This document shows, piece after piece, positions 43,194-51,436 of a stretch of DNA of 64,000 nt. The DNA comes from Nocardia sp. SYP-A9097 (lineage in GTDB: Bacteria; Actinomycetota; Actinomycetes; Mycobacteriales; Mycobacteriaceae). Position numbers and translations under genes: made by a program. The DNA lies in contig NZ_WJIC01000010.1 in NCBI RefSeq assembly GCF_009649815.1, positions 124,001 through 188,000 of the forward strand, written 5' to 3'. Each line of letters begins with the position of its first letter. Position 1 is the stretch's first letter. Under the pieces are notes generated by a model, which did no database searches, was not told the DNA's origin, and was given only the letters and a program-made list of their open reading frames with translations.

Positions 43194-44485
43194 TGCTGCT
43201 CCTGCGGCTTGTCGAAGAGACCGAACCACTTGGCGGCGGTGTCCATATCCTTGTCACCGCGACCGGACAGGTTCACCAGAATGATTGCGCCCTCGCCCAA
43301 TTCCTGGCCCAGCTTCAGCGCACCGGCGACCGCGTGCGCCGATTCGATGGCCGGGATGATGCCCTCGGTGCGGCTCAGCAGCAACAGCGCGTCCATGGCC
43401 TCGGTATCGGTGATCGGCCGGTATTCGGCGCGACCGATGTCCTTGAGGTAGGCGTGCTCCGGGCCGACACCCGGGTAGTCCAAACCGGCTGAGATGGAGT
43501 GCGATTCGATGGTCTGGCCGTCTTCGTCCTGCAGCAGGTACGAGTACGCGCCCTGGAACGCACCGGGCCGTCCACCGGCGAAAGTGGCTGCGTGACGGCC
43601 GGTTTCGACACCGTCGCCCGCCGCCTCATAACCGACCAGGCGCACGCCCGCATCATCGAGGAAGGGGTGGAAGATGCCGATGGCATTGGAACCGCCACCG
43701 ACACAGGCGGTTACGGCATCGGGCAGCCGACCCGTCAAAGTCTGGATCTGCTGGCGCGCCTCCAGACCCACGATGCGCTGGAAGTCGCGCACCATGAGCG
43801 GGAACGGATGCGGGCCCGCGGCGGTACCGAAGCAGTAGTAGGTGGCGTCCGCATTGGTGACCCAGTCCCGCAGCGCCTCATTGATGGCGTCCTTGAGGGT
43901 CTGCGAACCCGTTGTCACGCTGACGACTTCGGCGCCGAGCAGCCGCATGCGGGCAACATTCAATGCCTGCCGCGCGGTGTCGACGGCACCCATGTAGATG
44001 ACGCATTCCAGGCCGAGCAGCGCGCAGGCGGTGGCGGTGGCGACGCCGTGCTGGCCCGCTCCGGTCTCGGCGATGACGCGCGTCTTGCCCATGCGCTTGG
44101 CGAGCAGCGCCTGCCCCAGCACATTGTTGATTTTGTGAGAACCGGTGTGGTTCAGGTCTTCTCGCTTGAGCACGATGCGAGCGCCGCCCGCGTACTTGGC
44201 GAGGTTCCTGCACTCGAACACCGGCGACGGACGCCCGGTGTAATCGCGCTGCAACCGGTCCAGTTCGTTGAGGAAGTTGGGGTCGACGCGCACCTTGTCG
44301 TATTCGGCGGTGACCTCTTCGATCACGGCCATGAGCGCCTCGGGCACATGCCGGCCGCCGTAGACACCGAAGTGTCCACCGAGGTCCGGCTCGTGCTCGC
44401 TCCGGTGCGCGACGCCGGCGCTGGCCTGTGGCAGGCCGAGCGTGTTCTTACCCAAATCGTTGATCTGTGTCATCGGCTCTTTCAC
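43190..44485 (-). CDS. trpB: Tryptophan synthase beta chain
   Basis: A 431-residue PLP enzyme joining indole and serine. The Schiff-base lysine is in NHTGSHKINN, the phosphate loop in CVGGGSNAIGIF, and the EDLNH and GAGQHG motifs are present. GTG 44485 overlaps the trpC stop by 4 nt; ATG 44473 is an alternative. The N-terminal about 30 residues are variable. Sequence is very close to mycobacterial TrpB. Confidence 0.96.
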   Translation of the reverse strand: MKEPMTQINDLGKNTLGLPQASAGVAHRSEHEPDLGGHFGVYGGRHVPEALMAVIEEVTAEYDKVRVDPNFLNELDRLQRDYTGRPSPVFECRNLAKYAGGARIVLKREDLNHTGSHKINNVLGQALLAKRMGKTRVIAETGAGQHGVATATACALLGLECVIYMGAVDTARQALNVARMRLLGAEVVSVTTGSQTLKDAINEALRDWVTNADATYYCFGTAAGPHPFPLMVRDFQRIVGLEARQQIQTLTGRLPDAVTACVGGGSNAIGIFHPFLDDAGVRLVGYEAAGDGVETGRHAATFAGGRPGAFQGAYSYLLQDEDGQTIESHSISAGLDYPGVGPEHAYLKDIGRAEYRPITDTEAMDALLLLSRTEGIIPAIESAHAVAGALKLGQELGEGAIILVNLSGRGDKDMDTAAKWFGLFDKPQEQQ

Positions 44486-45300
44486 CGGCCCCGGCGAACC
44501 GGCTTCGGGCAGGAAGGATGGGTTCCGGCGGTCACCAGCTCGGCCACCGCGGCACGCGGGTCGCCGCTGGTCACCAGGCCTTCGCCGACGAGCACGGCAT
44601 CCGCGCCCGCTCCGGCGTAGGCCAGCAGGTCCGCGGTGCCGCGGATACCGGATTCGGCGATGCGAATGACATCGCTGGGCAGGCCGGGGGCGATGCGCGC
44701 GAACACATCCCGATCGACCTCGAGGGTCTTGAGATTGCGGGCGTTCACCCCGATCACGGTGGCACCGGCTTCGAGCGCGCGGTCCGCCTCTTCCTCGGTG
44801 TGCACCTCGACGAGCGCGGTCATACCGAGCGATTCGGTGCGATCGATGAGCGAGGACAGCACGTCCTGCGGGAGCGCCGCGACGATCAGCAGTATGACGT
44901 CCGCGCCGTGGGCGCGGGCCTCATGGATCTGGTACGGGCCGACAATGAAGTCCTTGCGCAGGATGGGGATATCCACCGCCATGCGCACCGCGTCGAGATC
45001 CGCGAGCGATCCGCCGAAGCGACGCTGCTCGGTCAGCACGCTGATAATCCGCGCGCCACCGTCCTCGTACGCACGGGCCAAAACGGCCGGGTCCGGAATG
45101 TCGGCCAGGGCGCCCTTGGAAGGAGAAGACCGCTTCACCTCGGCGATAACGCCGATACCCTCTTCGTGCAGCGCAGCCTTGGCGTCACGTGGAGACTTCG
45201 CCGCGGCGGCGGCCTTCTTGACAGCCTGGAAATCCAGGAGGGCTTCCCGAGCGGCCACATCCGCGCGGACCCCGTCGAGAATCGAGTCGAGTACCGTCAT
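44482..45300 (-). CDS. trpC: Indole-3-glycerol phosphate synthase
   Basis: A 272-residue TIM barrel with catalytic lysine and phosphate residues in VIAEVKRSSPSKG, IPILRKDFIVGPYQI and GVNARNLKTLEVD. Monofunctional (no fused TrpF domain), consistent with PriA in the his operon covering the isomerase step. It begins a trpC-trpB-trpA unit that has its own leader and promoter at 45301-45403. Confidence 0.96.
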   Translation of the reverse strand: MTVLDSILDGVRADVAAREALLDFQAVKKAAAAAKSPRDAKAALHEEGIGVIAEVKRSSPSKGALADIPDPAVLARAYEDGGARIISVLTEQRRFGGSLADLDAVRMAVDIPILRKDFIVGPYQIHEARAHGADVILLIVAALPQDVLSSLIDRTESLGMTALVEVHTEEEADRALEAGATVIGVNARNLKTLEVDRDVFARIAPGLPSDVIRIAESGIRGTADLLAYAGAGADAVLVGEGLVTSGDPRAAVAELVTAGTHPSCPKPVRRGR

Positions 45301-45316
45301 CTGGCTCGAATCCTTT

Positions 45317-45353
45317 CTGGGGAGACGGACTTGCTGCCTGAGAGTCCCCCCAG
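45317..45353 (-). promoter_or_regulatory. Structured leader upstream of trpC
   Basis: On the minus strand a 10-bp stem (CTGGGGGGAC with GTCTCCCCAG, one G-U pair) encloses a 17-nt loop. A competing short stem GCCTG/CAGGC (45351-45355 with 45336-45340) shares one arm with it. The structure ends 2 nt before an AAAGG motif about 12 nt upstream of the trpC start. Alternative folding near the ribosome site suggests attenuation or translational control. No Trp-codon-rich leader peptide is visible. Confidence 0.5.
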
Positions 45354-45379
45354 GCGCTGTCTCACCGATGCTGATAAAG

Positions 45380-45403
45380 AGTAAATGGCTATGTTCCCGT
45401 CAA
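45380..45403 (-). promoter_or_regulatory. Candidate promoter of trpCBA
   Basis: On the minus strand TTGACG (45398-45403) is a good -35 box. The -10 is weak (CTTTAT about 18 bp further on). It lies just upstream of the structured leader. Confidence 0.4.
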
Positions 45404-45449
45404 TGTCGGCGGGGCCGGAACCTGGAGCGACACTGCTCCTGATTGCTGA

Positions 45450-46385
45450 TCAGGCGGGCTTGTGGCCCGCACCGCCGCTACCTGGATCATCGTGTGCGGC
45501 AGGGGTATTGGTTTCATCGTCGGTCGGGTCCGCACCCGCGTCGAGGGCATCCCAGAGGACGCGACCCGAGAGCGGCTCGGCAGCGGTTTGCTGTGACCCG
45601 GATTCCGCAGCGCGCTTGACCGCGTGATGTTCGGCAACCTGTTCGGCCGCCTCGGACTTGCGGAAAACCGGATTGTCGTACTTTCCGGACATGGGCGCGG
45701 CGCTCTCCGATGGCATGCGCGTCAGCAGCACACCGGCTCCGAATGCCGCCAGCGCACCGATGATGGTCAGTACCGCGGGCAGCGTGGAGGTCTGCGTCCC
45801 TCCCACATGTTCCCAGTCGCGCAATTCGGCCAGCCGACCGGCCCGCTCCGCGGTTTTACCGGCGCCCTTGAGCAGTGCGTACGCGGGGACGGCCGCGACG
45901 GCCGCCAGTACGGCCACCACCACGCCGAGTCCACGCCGCCACCAGCCGCGCGCGGCGAATACCGCGGCGATGGTCGCGACGAGCACCAGCGCCAGCGGCG
46001 TCAGAGCCCCGAACCAGCTGCCGCCGTTGAGGTGCATGGTCCGTCCGGGTCCGAGCTCGCTGACCACATCGAGGGTCACCCATGTCATGCGCGAGGAGAC
46101 CCACAGCAGGGCCGCCGCGAGTGCCAGTAGCGCGACCGCGCCGATGGGCCTGCGTTTCTTCGCGGCACCATCGGCTTCGGCACTGCGCGCGTCCGCCCGA
46201 GCCTCCGCGATATCGGCTTCGGCGGCACGAAGATCCGCTTCCACGCCGTGCTTTTCGGCGCGGGCCGCGCGCGCATCCTCTTGCGCGGCAGCGATATCGG
46301 CGGCCACCTCGTCACTCGGCGGGGTGGGTCCGGTCGGGTTGGGCTGTGCCGCCTCGGTTTTCGGGTCGGGGTCCGAATCAGTCAT
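45450..46385 (-). CDS. Trp biosynthesis-associated membrane protein (TIGR02234 type)
   Basis: A 311-residue protein. Residues about 25-75 form an Ala/Glu/Arg coiled coil. Then come four membrane segments, including GAVALLALAAALLWVSSRMTWV and LTPLALVLVATIAAVFAARGWW, and a polar tail with WDALDAGADPT. This family occurs between trpE and trpC across actinobacteria; function is unproven. ATG 46385 overlaps the trpE 3' end by 8 nt, indicating coupling. Much longer upstream codons (to 46832) lie wholly inside trpE and are rejected. Confidence 0.88.
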   Translation of the reverse strand: MTDSDPDPKTEAAQPNPTGPTPPSDEVAADIAAAQEDARAARAEKHGVEADLRAAEADIAEARADARSAEADGAAKKRRPIGAVALLALAAALLWVSSRMTWVTLDVVSELGPGRTMHLNGGSWFGALTPLALVLVATIAAVFAARGWWRRGLGVVVAVLAAVAAVPAYALLKGAGKTAERAGRLAELRDWEHVGGTQTSTLPAVLTIIGALAAFGAGVLLTRMPSESAAPMSGKYDNPVFRKSEAAEQVAEHHAVKRAAESGSQQTAAEPLSGRVLWDALDAGADPTDDETNTPAAHDDPGSGGAGHKPA

Positions 46386-47925
46386 CGCTATTGCCGATCG
46401 GGCGGTAGGCGCGCAGGGTTTCGGCGGCGGCCACGGCCTTGAGGACGGCCATTGCCTTATTGCGGGATTCGACGTCCTCGTAGTTCGGATCGGAGTCGGC
46501 GACCACGCCCGCGCCGGCCTGGACATAGGCGGTGCCGTTCTTGAGCAGTGCGGTGCGAATGCAGATGGCGGTATCGGCGTCACCGGCGAAATCGAGGTAG
46601 CCGACCACGCCGCCGTAGACACCGCGGCGGGTGGGTTCGAGTTCCTCGATGAGCTCCATGGCGCGCACCTTGGGAGCGCCCGACAGGGTGCCCGCGGGGA
46701 AGCACGCCCGCACCGCGTCGAAGGCGATCTTGCCGGCGGCGAGGCGACCGGAAACCGTCGAAACCAAGTGCATGACATGGCTATAACGCTCGATATGCCG
46801 GTATTCGGTGACGCGCACGGTGCCGGGTTCACAGACGCGGCCGAGGTCGTTGCGGCCGAGGTCGACGAGCATGAGGTGCTCGGCGTTCTCCTTCTCGTCC
46901 GCGAGGAGACCCTTCTCGAGCAGCAGGTCGTCCTCCTCGGTGGCTCCGCGCCAGCGGGTGCCCGCGATGGGGTGCGTGGTGGCCACGCCGTCCTTCACGG
47001 TGACGAGCGCTTCGGGGCTGGAGCCGACGATGGAGAACGCGGTGCCGCCCGAGCCGTCCGGAATGTGCATGAGGTACATGTACGGGCTCGGATTCGACGC
47101 GCGAAGCATGCGATACAGATCGATCGGCGTGCCGCCGTACTCCATCTCGAAGCGCTGCGACAGCACCACCTGGAACGCCTCACCCGCCTCGATCTCCTTG
47201 ACCAGGCGGCGTACACCCGCACCGAATTCTTCGGAGGTGCGCTGGCGGCGGAAGTCCGGTTCCGGGCGATCGAAGACCGACACGGTGGAATCGGCGGGCG
47301 CGGCCAGGGCCTCGGTCATGCGATCGAGCCGGGCCACGGCATCGTCGTACGCCTCATCGACGCGCTCATCGGTGCCATTCCAGTTGACGGCATTGGCAAT
47401 CAGCGTGATCGCGCCTTCGTGGTGGTCGAAGGCGGCCAGATCGGTGGCGAGCAGCAGCACCATCTCCGGCAGTTCCAGATCGTCCTCGGCGAGCGCGGGC
47501 AGTCGTTCCATCCGCCGCACGGCGTCATAGCCGAGGTAGCCGACCATGCCACCGGTCAAAGGCGGCAGACCGGGCAGCCGTTCGGTGCGCAGCAATTCCA
47601 GGGTTTCGCGCAGCGCGACCAGCGGATCACCACCGGACGGCGCATCCGCCGGACTCTGTCCGAGCCAGACCGCCTGCCCGTCCACCACGCTCAACGCGGT
47701 CGGACTGCCCGCCCCGATGAACGACCATCGCGACCAGGAGCGGCCGTTCTCGGCCGACTCGAGCAGGAACGTCCCCGCCCGATCGCCCGCCAGCTTGCGG
47801 TAGGCCGACAGAGGAGTCTCCGAGTCCGCCAACACCTTTCGAGTCACCGGCACAACCCGATGATCGGCCGCGAGCATCCGGAACTGTGCACGGGAGGTGG
47901 TGGAGTGGTTAGACGCGCTGGGCAT
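46378..47925 (-). CDS. trpE: Anthranilate synthase component I
   Basis: A 515-residue chorismate-binding enzyme, the length of mycobacterial TrpE. Landmarks: the feedback LLES motif (TFLLESAENGRSWSRWSFIG), PIAGTRWRGAT, DLGRNDLGRVC, FPAGTLSGAPKVRAMELI and the end GAGVVADSDPNYE. The first residues, MPSASNHSTTSRAQF, suggest ATG 47925; about 70 more in-frame codons extend upstream to 48135 but overlap the divergent gene's ribosome site. TrpG and TrpD are not in the window. Confidence 0.96.
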   Translation of the reverse strand: MPSASNHSTTSRAQFRMLAADHRVVPVTRKVLADSETPLSAYRKLAGDRAGTFLLESAENGRSWSRWSFIGAGSPTALSVVDGQAVWLGQSPADAPSGGDPLVALRETLELLRTERLPGLPPLTGGMVGYLGYDAVRRMERLPALAEDDLELPEMVLLLATDLAAFDHHEGAITLIANAVNWNGTDERVDEAYDDAVARLDRMTEALAAPADSTVSVFDRPEPDFRRQRTSEEFGAGVRRLVKEIEAGEAFQVVLSQRFEMEYGGTPIDLYRMLRASNPSPYMYLMHIPDGSGGTAFSIVGSSPEALVTVKDGVATTHPIAGTRWRGATEEDDLLLEKGLLADEKENAEHLMLVDLGRNDLGRVCEPGTVRVTEYRHIERYSHVMHLVSTVSGRLAAGKIAFDAVRACFPAGTLSGAPKVRAMELIEELEPTRRGVYGGVVGYLDFAGDADTAICIRTALLKNGTAYVQAGAGVVADSDPNYEDVESRNKAMAVLKAVAAAETLRAYRPIGNSDD

Positions 47926-48098
47926 CACCCCATCATTCCAGGCCGCACAACCGGGATTGAATTCGCTATCCCCGCCCAGCCGAGAGCCCGGCGGCGGCGA
48001 ATACTCGATGCGCTCAATCGCTACCCACGCGGCAATCTGCTCCTCCAGCAGATGGAGAGGTCGCACGCGGTATCCCACTCGAGAGGAGTTCAACACAG

Positions 48099-48436
48099 AT
48101 GTACCCCTCGCAACCGGTCGCACCGGAGGGTCCACGGCACGCAGCTCCGCAGGTCGGCCAGGGCATGCCCGGTCAGTCGCCGCGGAAGATGAATATGAAT
48201 CACCAGCGGGGTGGCGGCAAGTACAGCGCGCTCGCCTCGTTCGTCACCTATGTGAAGGCGATGGAGGCGATACCTATGTGAAGGCGATGGAGGCGATCGA
48301 TCCGCGGCGTTTCCCGGACGAGTACGCCGAGCACACCGATCGCATTCGGGAGCTCGAGCCATTCCTGCGGGCGCACGGCATTCTCGATGTCATGGATATC
48401 AGGAACCCCGAGGTCGCCGCACTCATCGGTGCGTGA
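48099..48436 (+). pseudogene. Small hypothetical gene frameshifted by a 26-bp tandem duplication
   Basis: ATG 48099 follows a strong GAGAGGAG site. The frame runs normally (QVGQGMPGQSP...KYSALASFVTYVKAMEAI), then a 26-bp direct duplication (48246-48271 and 48272-48297) shifts it to a stop at 48279-48281. Removing one copy restores a continuous protein of 103 residues: the next frame resumes with VKAMEAIDPRRFPDEYAEHTD and ends NPEVAALIGA at 48436. A GTG at 48278 overlaps the stop (GTGA), so the downstream half could still be made by coupled restart. The family was not recognised. Sequencing or assembly error is the main alternative. Confidence 0.75.
48246..48297 (+). repeat. 26-bp perfect tandem duplication
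   Basis: Two adjacent identical 26-bp copies (48246-48271, 48272-48297), starting ACCTATGTGAAG. 26 is not a multiple of three, so the duplication breaks the reading frame. Confidence 0.95.
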
Positions 48437-48465
48437 AATCGGTGGACTAACCGACGTTTTCATAG

Positions 48466-48506
48466 AGCCCGTGGCCGGACCGGACAGACCGGTCCGTCCA
48501 CGGGCT
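48466..48506 (+). terminator. Terminator before bcp
   Basis: Stem AGCCCGTGG / CCACGGGCT with inner pairing CCGGACCGG / CCGGTCCG, lying 30 nt after the frameshifted gene. Confidence 0.65.
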
Positions 48507-48543
48507 GATTCGTGCGCGAAGGTGATCACGTAATCTGCTGCCT

Positions 48544-49002
48544 ATGAAGCCAGGTCAGCTCGCCCCGCGGTTCGAGCTTCCGGATCAGTCCGGTGTCATG
48601 CGGTCCCTCGATTCGCTGCTCGCGGACGGGCCCGTGGTGCTCTTCTTCTATCCCGCCGCCAATACGCCGGTGTGCACCGCCGAGGCGTGCCACTTCCGGG
48701 ATCTGGCAGGCGAATTCAAGGCTCTGGGCGCCTCCTGCGTCGGCATCAGCGGCGACGATGTGCAGGTGCAGTCCGGCTTCGCCGAGAAGCAGGGCCTGAG
48801 CTATCCGCTGCTGTCGGACAAGGGCGCGAAGGTGGCGGCCGAATTCGGTGTCAAGCGTGGGCTGCTCGGTCCACTCATTCCGGTGAAGCGGACAACCTTC
48901 GTCATCAACCCGGATCGCACGATCGCCAAGGTGATCAACAGCGAGCTGCGCGCCAATGTGCACGCGGATGAGGCCCTGGAGTTCCTGCGCGCACGCGGCT
49001 GA
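48544..49002 (+). CDS. bcp: Peroxiredoxin (BCP/PrxQ type)
   Basis: A 152-residue thiol peroxidase. The peroxidatic cysteine lies in FYPAANTPVCTAEACHF, with a second cysteine five residues later as in the alpha2 BCP subgroup; the Thr and Arg of the active site (KRTTFVINPDRTI) are present. It reduces hydroperoxides using thioredoxin. In mycobacteria BcpB also sits beside trpE. ATG 48544 begins directly on the fold. Confidence 0.93.
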   Translation: MKPGQLAPRFELPDQSGVMRSLDSLLADGPVVLFFYPAANTPVCTAEACHFRDLAGEFKALGASCVGISGDDVQVQSGFAEKQGLSYPLLSDKGAKVAAEFGVKRGLLGPLIPVKRTTFVINPDRTIAKVINSELRANVHADEALEFLRARG

Positions 49003-49111
49003 GTTCGCCTCTGGCACATGCGCGACCGCCATGCCGTGTTTGTCCGTCGCGTCCGTTCGGTCCGGAGTGGCGCTCCATGACGCGCCGTGCGGGGCGGCAT
49101 ACGCTGGGCCT

Positions 49112-49720
49112 ATGACTACGCCCAGCACGATGCCCAGCGAGGACCTGCCGGAGCGCAAGCGATCGTCGTTCGTCATGTGGCGCAATCGGATCATCGCGTT
49201 GGTTATCGCGGCGGTGGTGCTGTGGTTGTCGTATCTCATTCTGGCGGCGTTCATTCCGCGATGGTGGGCGCAGCGAATTGCCGAAAACGTACACGGCAGT
49301 TTCTCCAAAGGCATCTGGTCCGGATTGGTGATGGGTGCGGTTTGTACCGCATTGCCGCTTTTTCTCCTGTTGCTCGCGGGAATGACCTGGCGGAAACGGG
49401 GCGGTCCGTTTATCGCGGGTGCGGCAGTGGTACTCGCGCTCATAACCGCCATCCCGAATTTGATGACACTGACCGTTGTACTGGGCAGCTCCAATGCCGC
49501 ACACGCCGGTGAACGCATTCTCGATGTGGACGCACCGGCATTTCGCGGGGCCGCACTGGCGGGCGCGATCGTGGCCGCGGCACTGTTCCTGCCAGCTGCA
49601 TTTCTCTTGGTGCGCAGGCGAATCCGCAAAAACCGCGCCACGAAGCAGCTCGCGGATCAGGAAAAGTCGCGCGTGTCGGTCGATACTCCGCCAAATCCTG
49701 TCGAACCCGGCACGTACTGA
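49112..49720 (+). CDS. Hypothetical integral membrane protein
   Basis: A 202-residue protein with about five hydrophobic segments (IIALVIAAVVLWLSYLILAAFI, IWSGLVMGAVCTALPLFLLLLAG, a third with VVLALITAIP, and AALAGAIVAAALFLPAAFLLV) and a basic tail. It resembles actinobacterial proteins annotated simply as permease or membrane protein; no transport motif was found. The ATG at 49112 lies 7 nt after TACGCT, so a leaderless transcript is plausible. Upstream in-frame codons overlap bcp and are rejected. Confidence 0.75.
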   Translation: MTTPSTMPSEDLPERKRSSFVMWRNRIIALVIAAVVLWLSYLILAAFIPRWWAQRIAENVHGSFSKGIWSGLVMGAVCTALPLFLLLLAGMTWRKRGGPFIAGAAVVLALITAIPNLMTLTVVLGSSNAAHAGERILDVDAPAFRGAALAGAIVAAALFLPAAFLLVRRRIRKNRATKQLADQEKSRVSVDTPPNPVEPGTY

Positions 49721-49889
49721 TTTCCGCATGCGACACGCGTGATCGATGTCACGTCATTGATGAACACCGTGACTGACGAGCGAAATCGTGGCAAACTTTC
49801 CTTTGCGGGTGACTCGCTGTTGCTGCTCCACCGACTGCCGGACTGACCAGCGCAACATGTCACTTGGCTGCTACGAGAGGGCTGGCACG

Positions 49890-50408
49890 GTGACCAAGTG
49901 GTTGAATCCCATGGAACAGCGAGCTTGGCGTACCGTCATTGCGCTCACGACCAGGCTCCCCGCCGCCCTGGATACCCAGCTGCAACGCGAGTCCGGGATT
50001 ACCCATTTCGAATACTTCGTGATGACTCTGCTCTCCGAAGAACCCGGCCACCGGTTGCAACTGAGTGAGCTTGCGCAAAAGGCAAACGCATCGCTATCAC
50101 GGCTCTCGCATGTCATTTCCAAGCTCGAACGACTGGGCTGGGCCGAGCGCGTCAGCATCTCCGGACGGCGTGGCGCACAGGCGGTACTCACCGACGCGGG
50201 CTTCGACAAGGTGACCGAGGCCGCCCCCGGATATCTGGAGTGCGTCCGCGGACTGGTCTTCGACGGACTCGACAAAGACCAGACCGAACAGCTCCTCGAA
50301 CTCGGCGAGGCGATGCTCCAGCAACTCGACAAGGGCATGGCCCGCGGCGTCGGCCGCTCCGGCCGCCCCGACACCCACGCGGACTTCGACCGCCACGAAA
50401 ACCGCTAG
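49890..50408 (+). CDS. MarR-family transcriptional regulator
   Basis: A 172-residue winged-helix regulator: MEQRAWRTVIALTTRLPAALDTQLQRESGITHFEYFVMTLLSEEPGHRLQLSELAQKANASLSRLSHVI contains the dimer helix and recognition helix, and the wing follows (RRGAQAVLTDAG). GTG 49890 has a GAGAGG site 9 nt upstream; an ATG at 49857 is possible. It is not obviously linked to a target gene and may control the membrane protein upstream or itself. Confidence 0.88.
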   Translation: MTKWLNPMEQRAWRTVIALTTRLPAALDTQLQRESGITHFEYFVMTLLSEEPGHRLQLSELAQKANASLSRLSHVISKLERLGWAERVSISGRRGAQAVLTDAGFDKVTEAAPGYLECVRGLVFDGLDKDQTEQLLELGEAMLQQLDKGMARGVGRSGRPDTHADFDRHENR

Positions 50409-50452
50409 CGCACAGCGGCTTTCATTCTCGGGCCGCAGCCCGGGGCAGCTCT

Positions 50453-50821
50453 TCAGTCTTCACCGGAAAGCAGCTTGTCGCCACGAGCCAGCAGCACGTC
50501 GGTATCGAAGCAGGTATGCGTGCCGGTATGGCAGGCCGCCCCCTCCTGATCCACGATCAGCAGCACGGTATCCCCATCACAATCAAGCCGAACCTCATGC
50601 ACATACTGCGTGTGCCCCGAGGTCTCCCCCTTCACCCAATACTGCTGCCGCGACCGCGAATAGTACGTCCCCTTACGGGTTTCCAGCGTGCGCGCCAGCG
50701 CCTCATCATCCATCCAGGCCATCATGAGCACGTCCCCGGTAGCGCGCTCCTGCGCGACAGCCGCGAACAACCCATCCTCATTGCGCTTGAGACGGGCGGC
50801 GATTGCGGGATCGAGACTCAT
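50453..50821 (-). CDS. hisI: Phosphoribosyl-AMP cyclohydrolase
   Basis: A 122-residue zinc enzyme for the third step of histidine synthesis. It has metal/substrate motifs MAWMDDEALART, LDCDGDTVLLIVDQEG and the zinc ligands in CHTGTHTCF. It is not fused to HisE, as normal for actinobacteria. It is the last gene of the his operon; the gap to the preceding unknown gene is 45 bp. Confidence 0.96.
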   Translation of the reverse strand: MSLDPAIAARLKRNEDGLFAAVAQERATGDVLMMAWMDDEALARTLETRKGTYYSRSRQQYWVKGETSGHTQYVHEVRLDCDGDTVLLIVDQEGAACHTGTHTCFDTDVLLARGDKLLSGED

Positions 50822-50866
50822 GGTTCGGTTATAACAGGTTGCGGGGCATGCACTACCGGCGGGTAG

Positions 50867-51232
50867 CTACCGCTGCGGGGCGAAGCCGATGATATCCATG
50901 CCGGTCTTCCCGTAGCAGAGTACGAGTGTCGCCCCAGGGCTGGTCATCGGATGCAGCGTTTCGCACTCCTCGCCACCCGCACGGCTGATCGGGGTCACAT
51001 TGACGATGCTGCCATCCGTGCGACTCCAAGCATGCGCCTGTCTGCTGTACTGACCATTCCCATCGCCGTAGTAAGTGACTTCCACCAGTTCATCGGTGAG
51101 GAAGAGATCGACTGCCTTCGTCAGTGGCGTGCCGCGGCCCGGGATCTCGATGCGGTACACGACAGAGCCATCGGCACCGCGCCGGACCTCTACCGCGTCC
51201 GGCTTGCCGTGCTCGAAAGGTGCCTGCACCAA
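50867..51232 (-). CDS. Hypothetical protein, C-terminal part of a probably frameshifted gene
   Basis: The 121 codons from a GTG at 51232 (VQAPFEHGKPDAVEVRR...GKTGMDIIGFAPQR) read as a clean beta-rich domain with good codon use. However, the GTG lacks a ribosome site and the frame stays open, without a start, for over 100 nt upstream. The real start is probably the ATG at 51416 in another frame, which follows a strong GAGGGGGAGG site right after hisF. A one-base shift near 51250-51257, beside an 18-bp tandem repeat, would join the two into about 180 residues. The protein family is not recognised. It lies between hisF and hisI in the operon. Confidence 0.6.
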   Translation of the reverse strand: MVQAPFEHGKPDAVEVRRGADGSVVYRIEIPGRGTPLTKAVDLFLTDELVEVTYYGDGNGQYSRQAHAWSRTDGSIVNVTPISRAGGEECETLHPMTSPGATLVLCYGKTGMDIIGFAPQR

Positions 51233-51257
51233 CAGATCGGCACCGGTCGCGTCCGCC

Positions 51258-51304
51258 GACCGGGTCGGGCCGGGTGACCGGGTCGGGCCGGGTGACCGGG
51301 TCGG
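51258..51304. repeat. 18-bp tandem repeat, 2.6 copies
   Basis: Unit GACCGGGTCGGGCCGGGT at 51258-51275 and 51276-51293, then a partial copy to 51304. On the minus strand it encodes repeated DPVTRP in the N-terminal frame. Confidence 0.9.
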
Positions 51305-51416
51305 TCGAGAGCGTGTCCGAATCCGGTTGTGGCGCAGTCGAAGAACGCGGGGATACCGGATCCTGCTGGGCCTTGTCGGGGTCGGGCTGGTCCGGCGACG
51401 GCTCGATGGCTGTCAT
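51258..51416 (-). other. N-terminal frame of the frameshifted gene between hisF and hisI
   Basis: ATG 51416 lies 20 nt after the hisF stop with GAGGGGGAGG just upstream. It encodes about 53 residues rich in Pro, Asp, Ser and Thr. It continues in this frame only as arginine-rich nonsense overlapping the coding C-terminal domain. Confidence 0.6.
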
Positions 51417-51436
51417 GCCTCCCCCTCAGGCTGGTG

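Noticed and set aside
47926..48098. Classical trp attenuator with a Trp-rich leader peptide before trpE
   Set aside because: No short frame with tandem Trp codons and no terminator/antiterminator pair was found here.
45658..48192. 844-codon plus-strand frame
   Set aside because: It is antisense to trpE and the Trp-associated membrane protein; no domain, and high GC makes long open antisense frames common.
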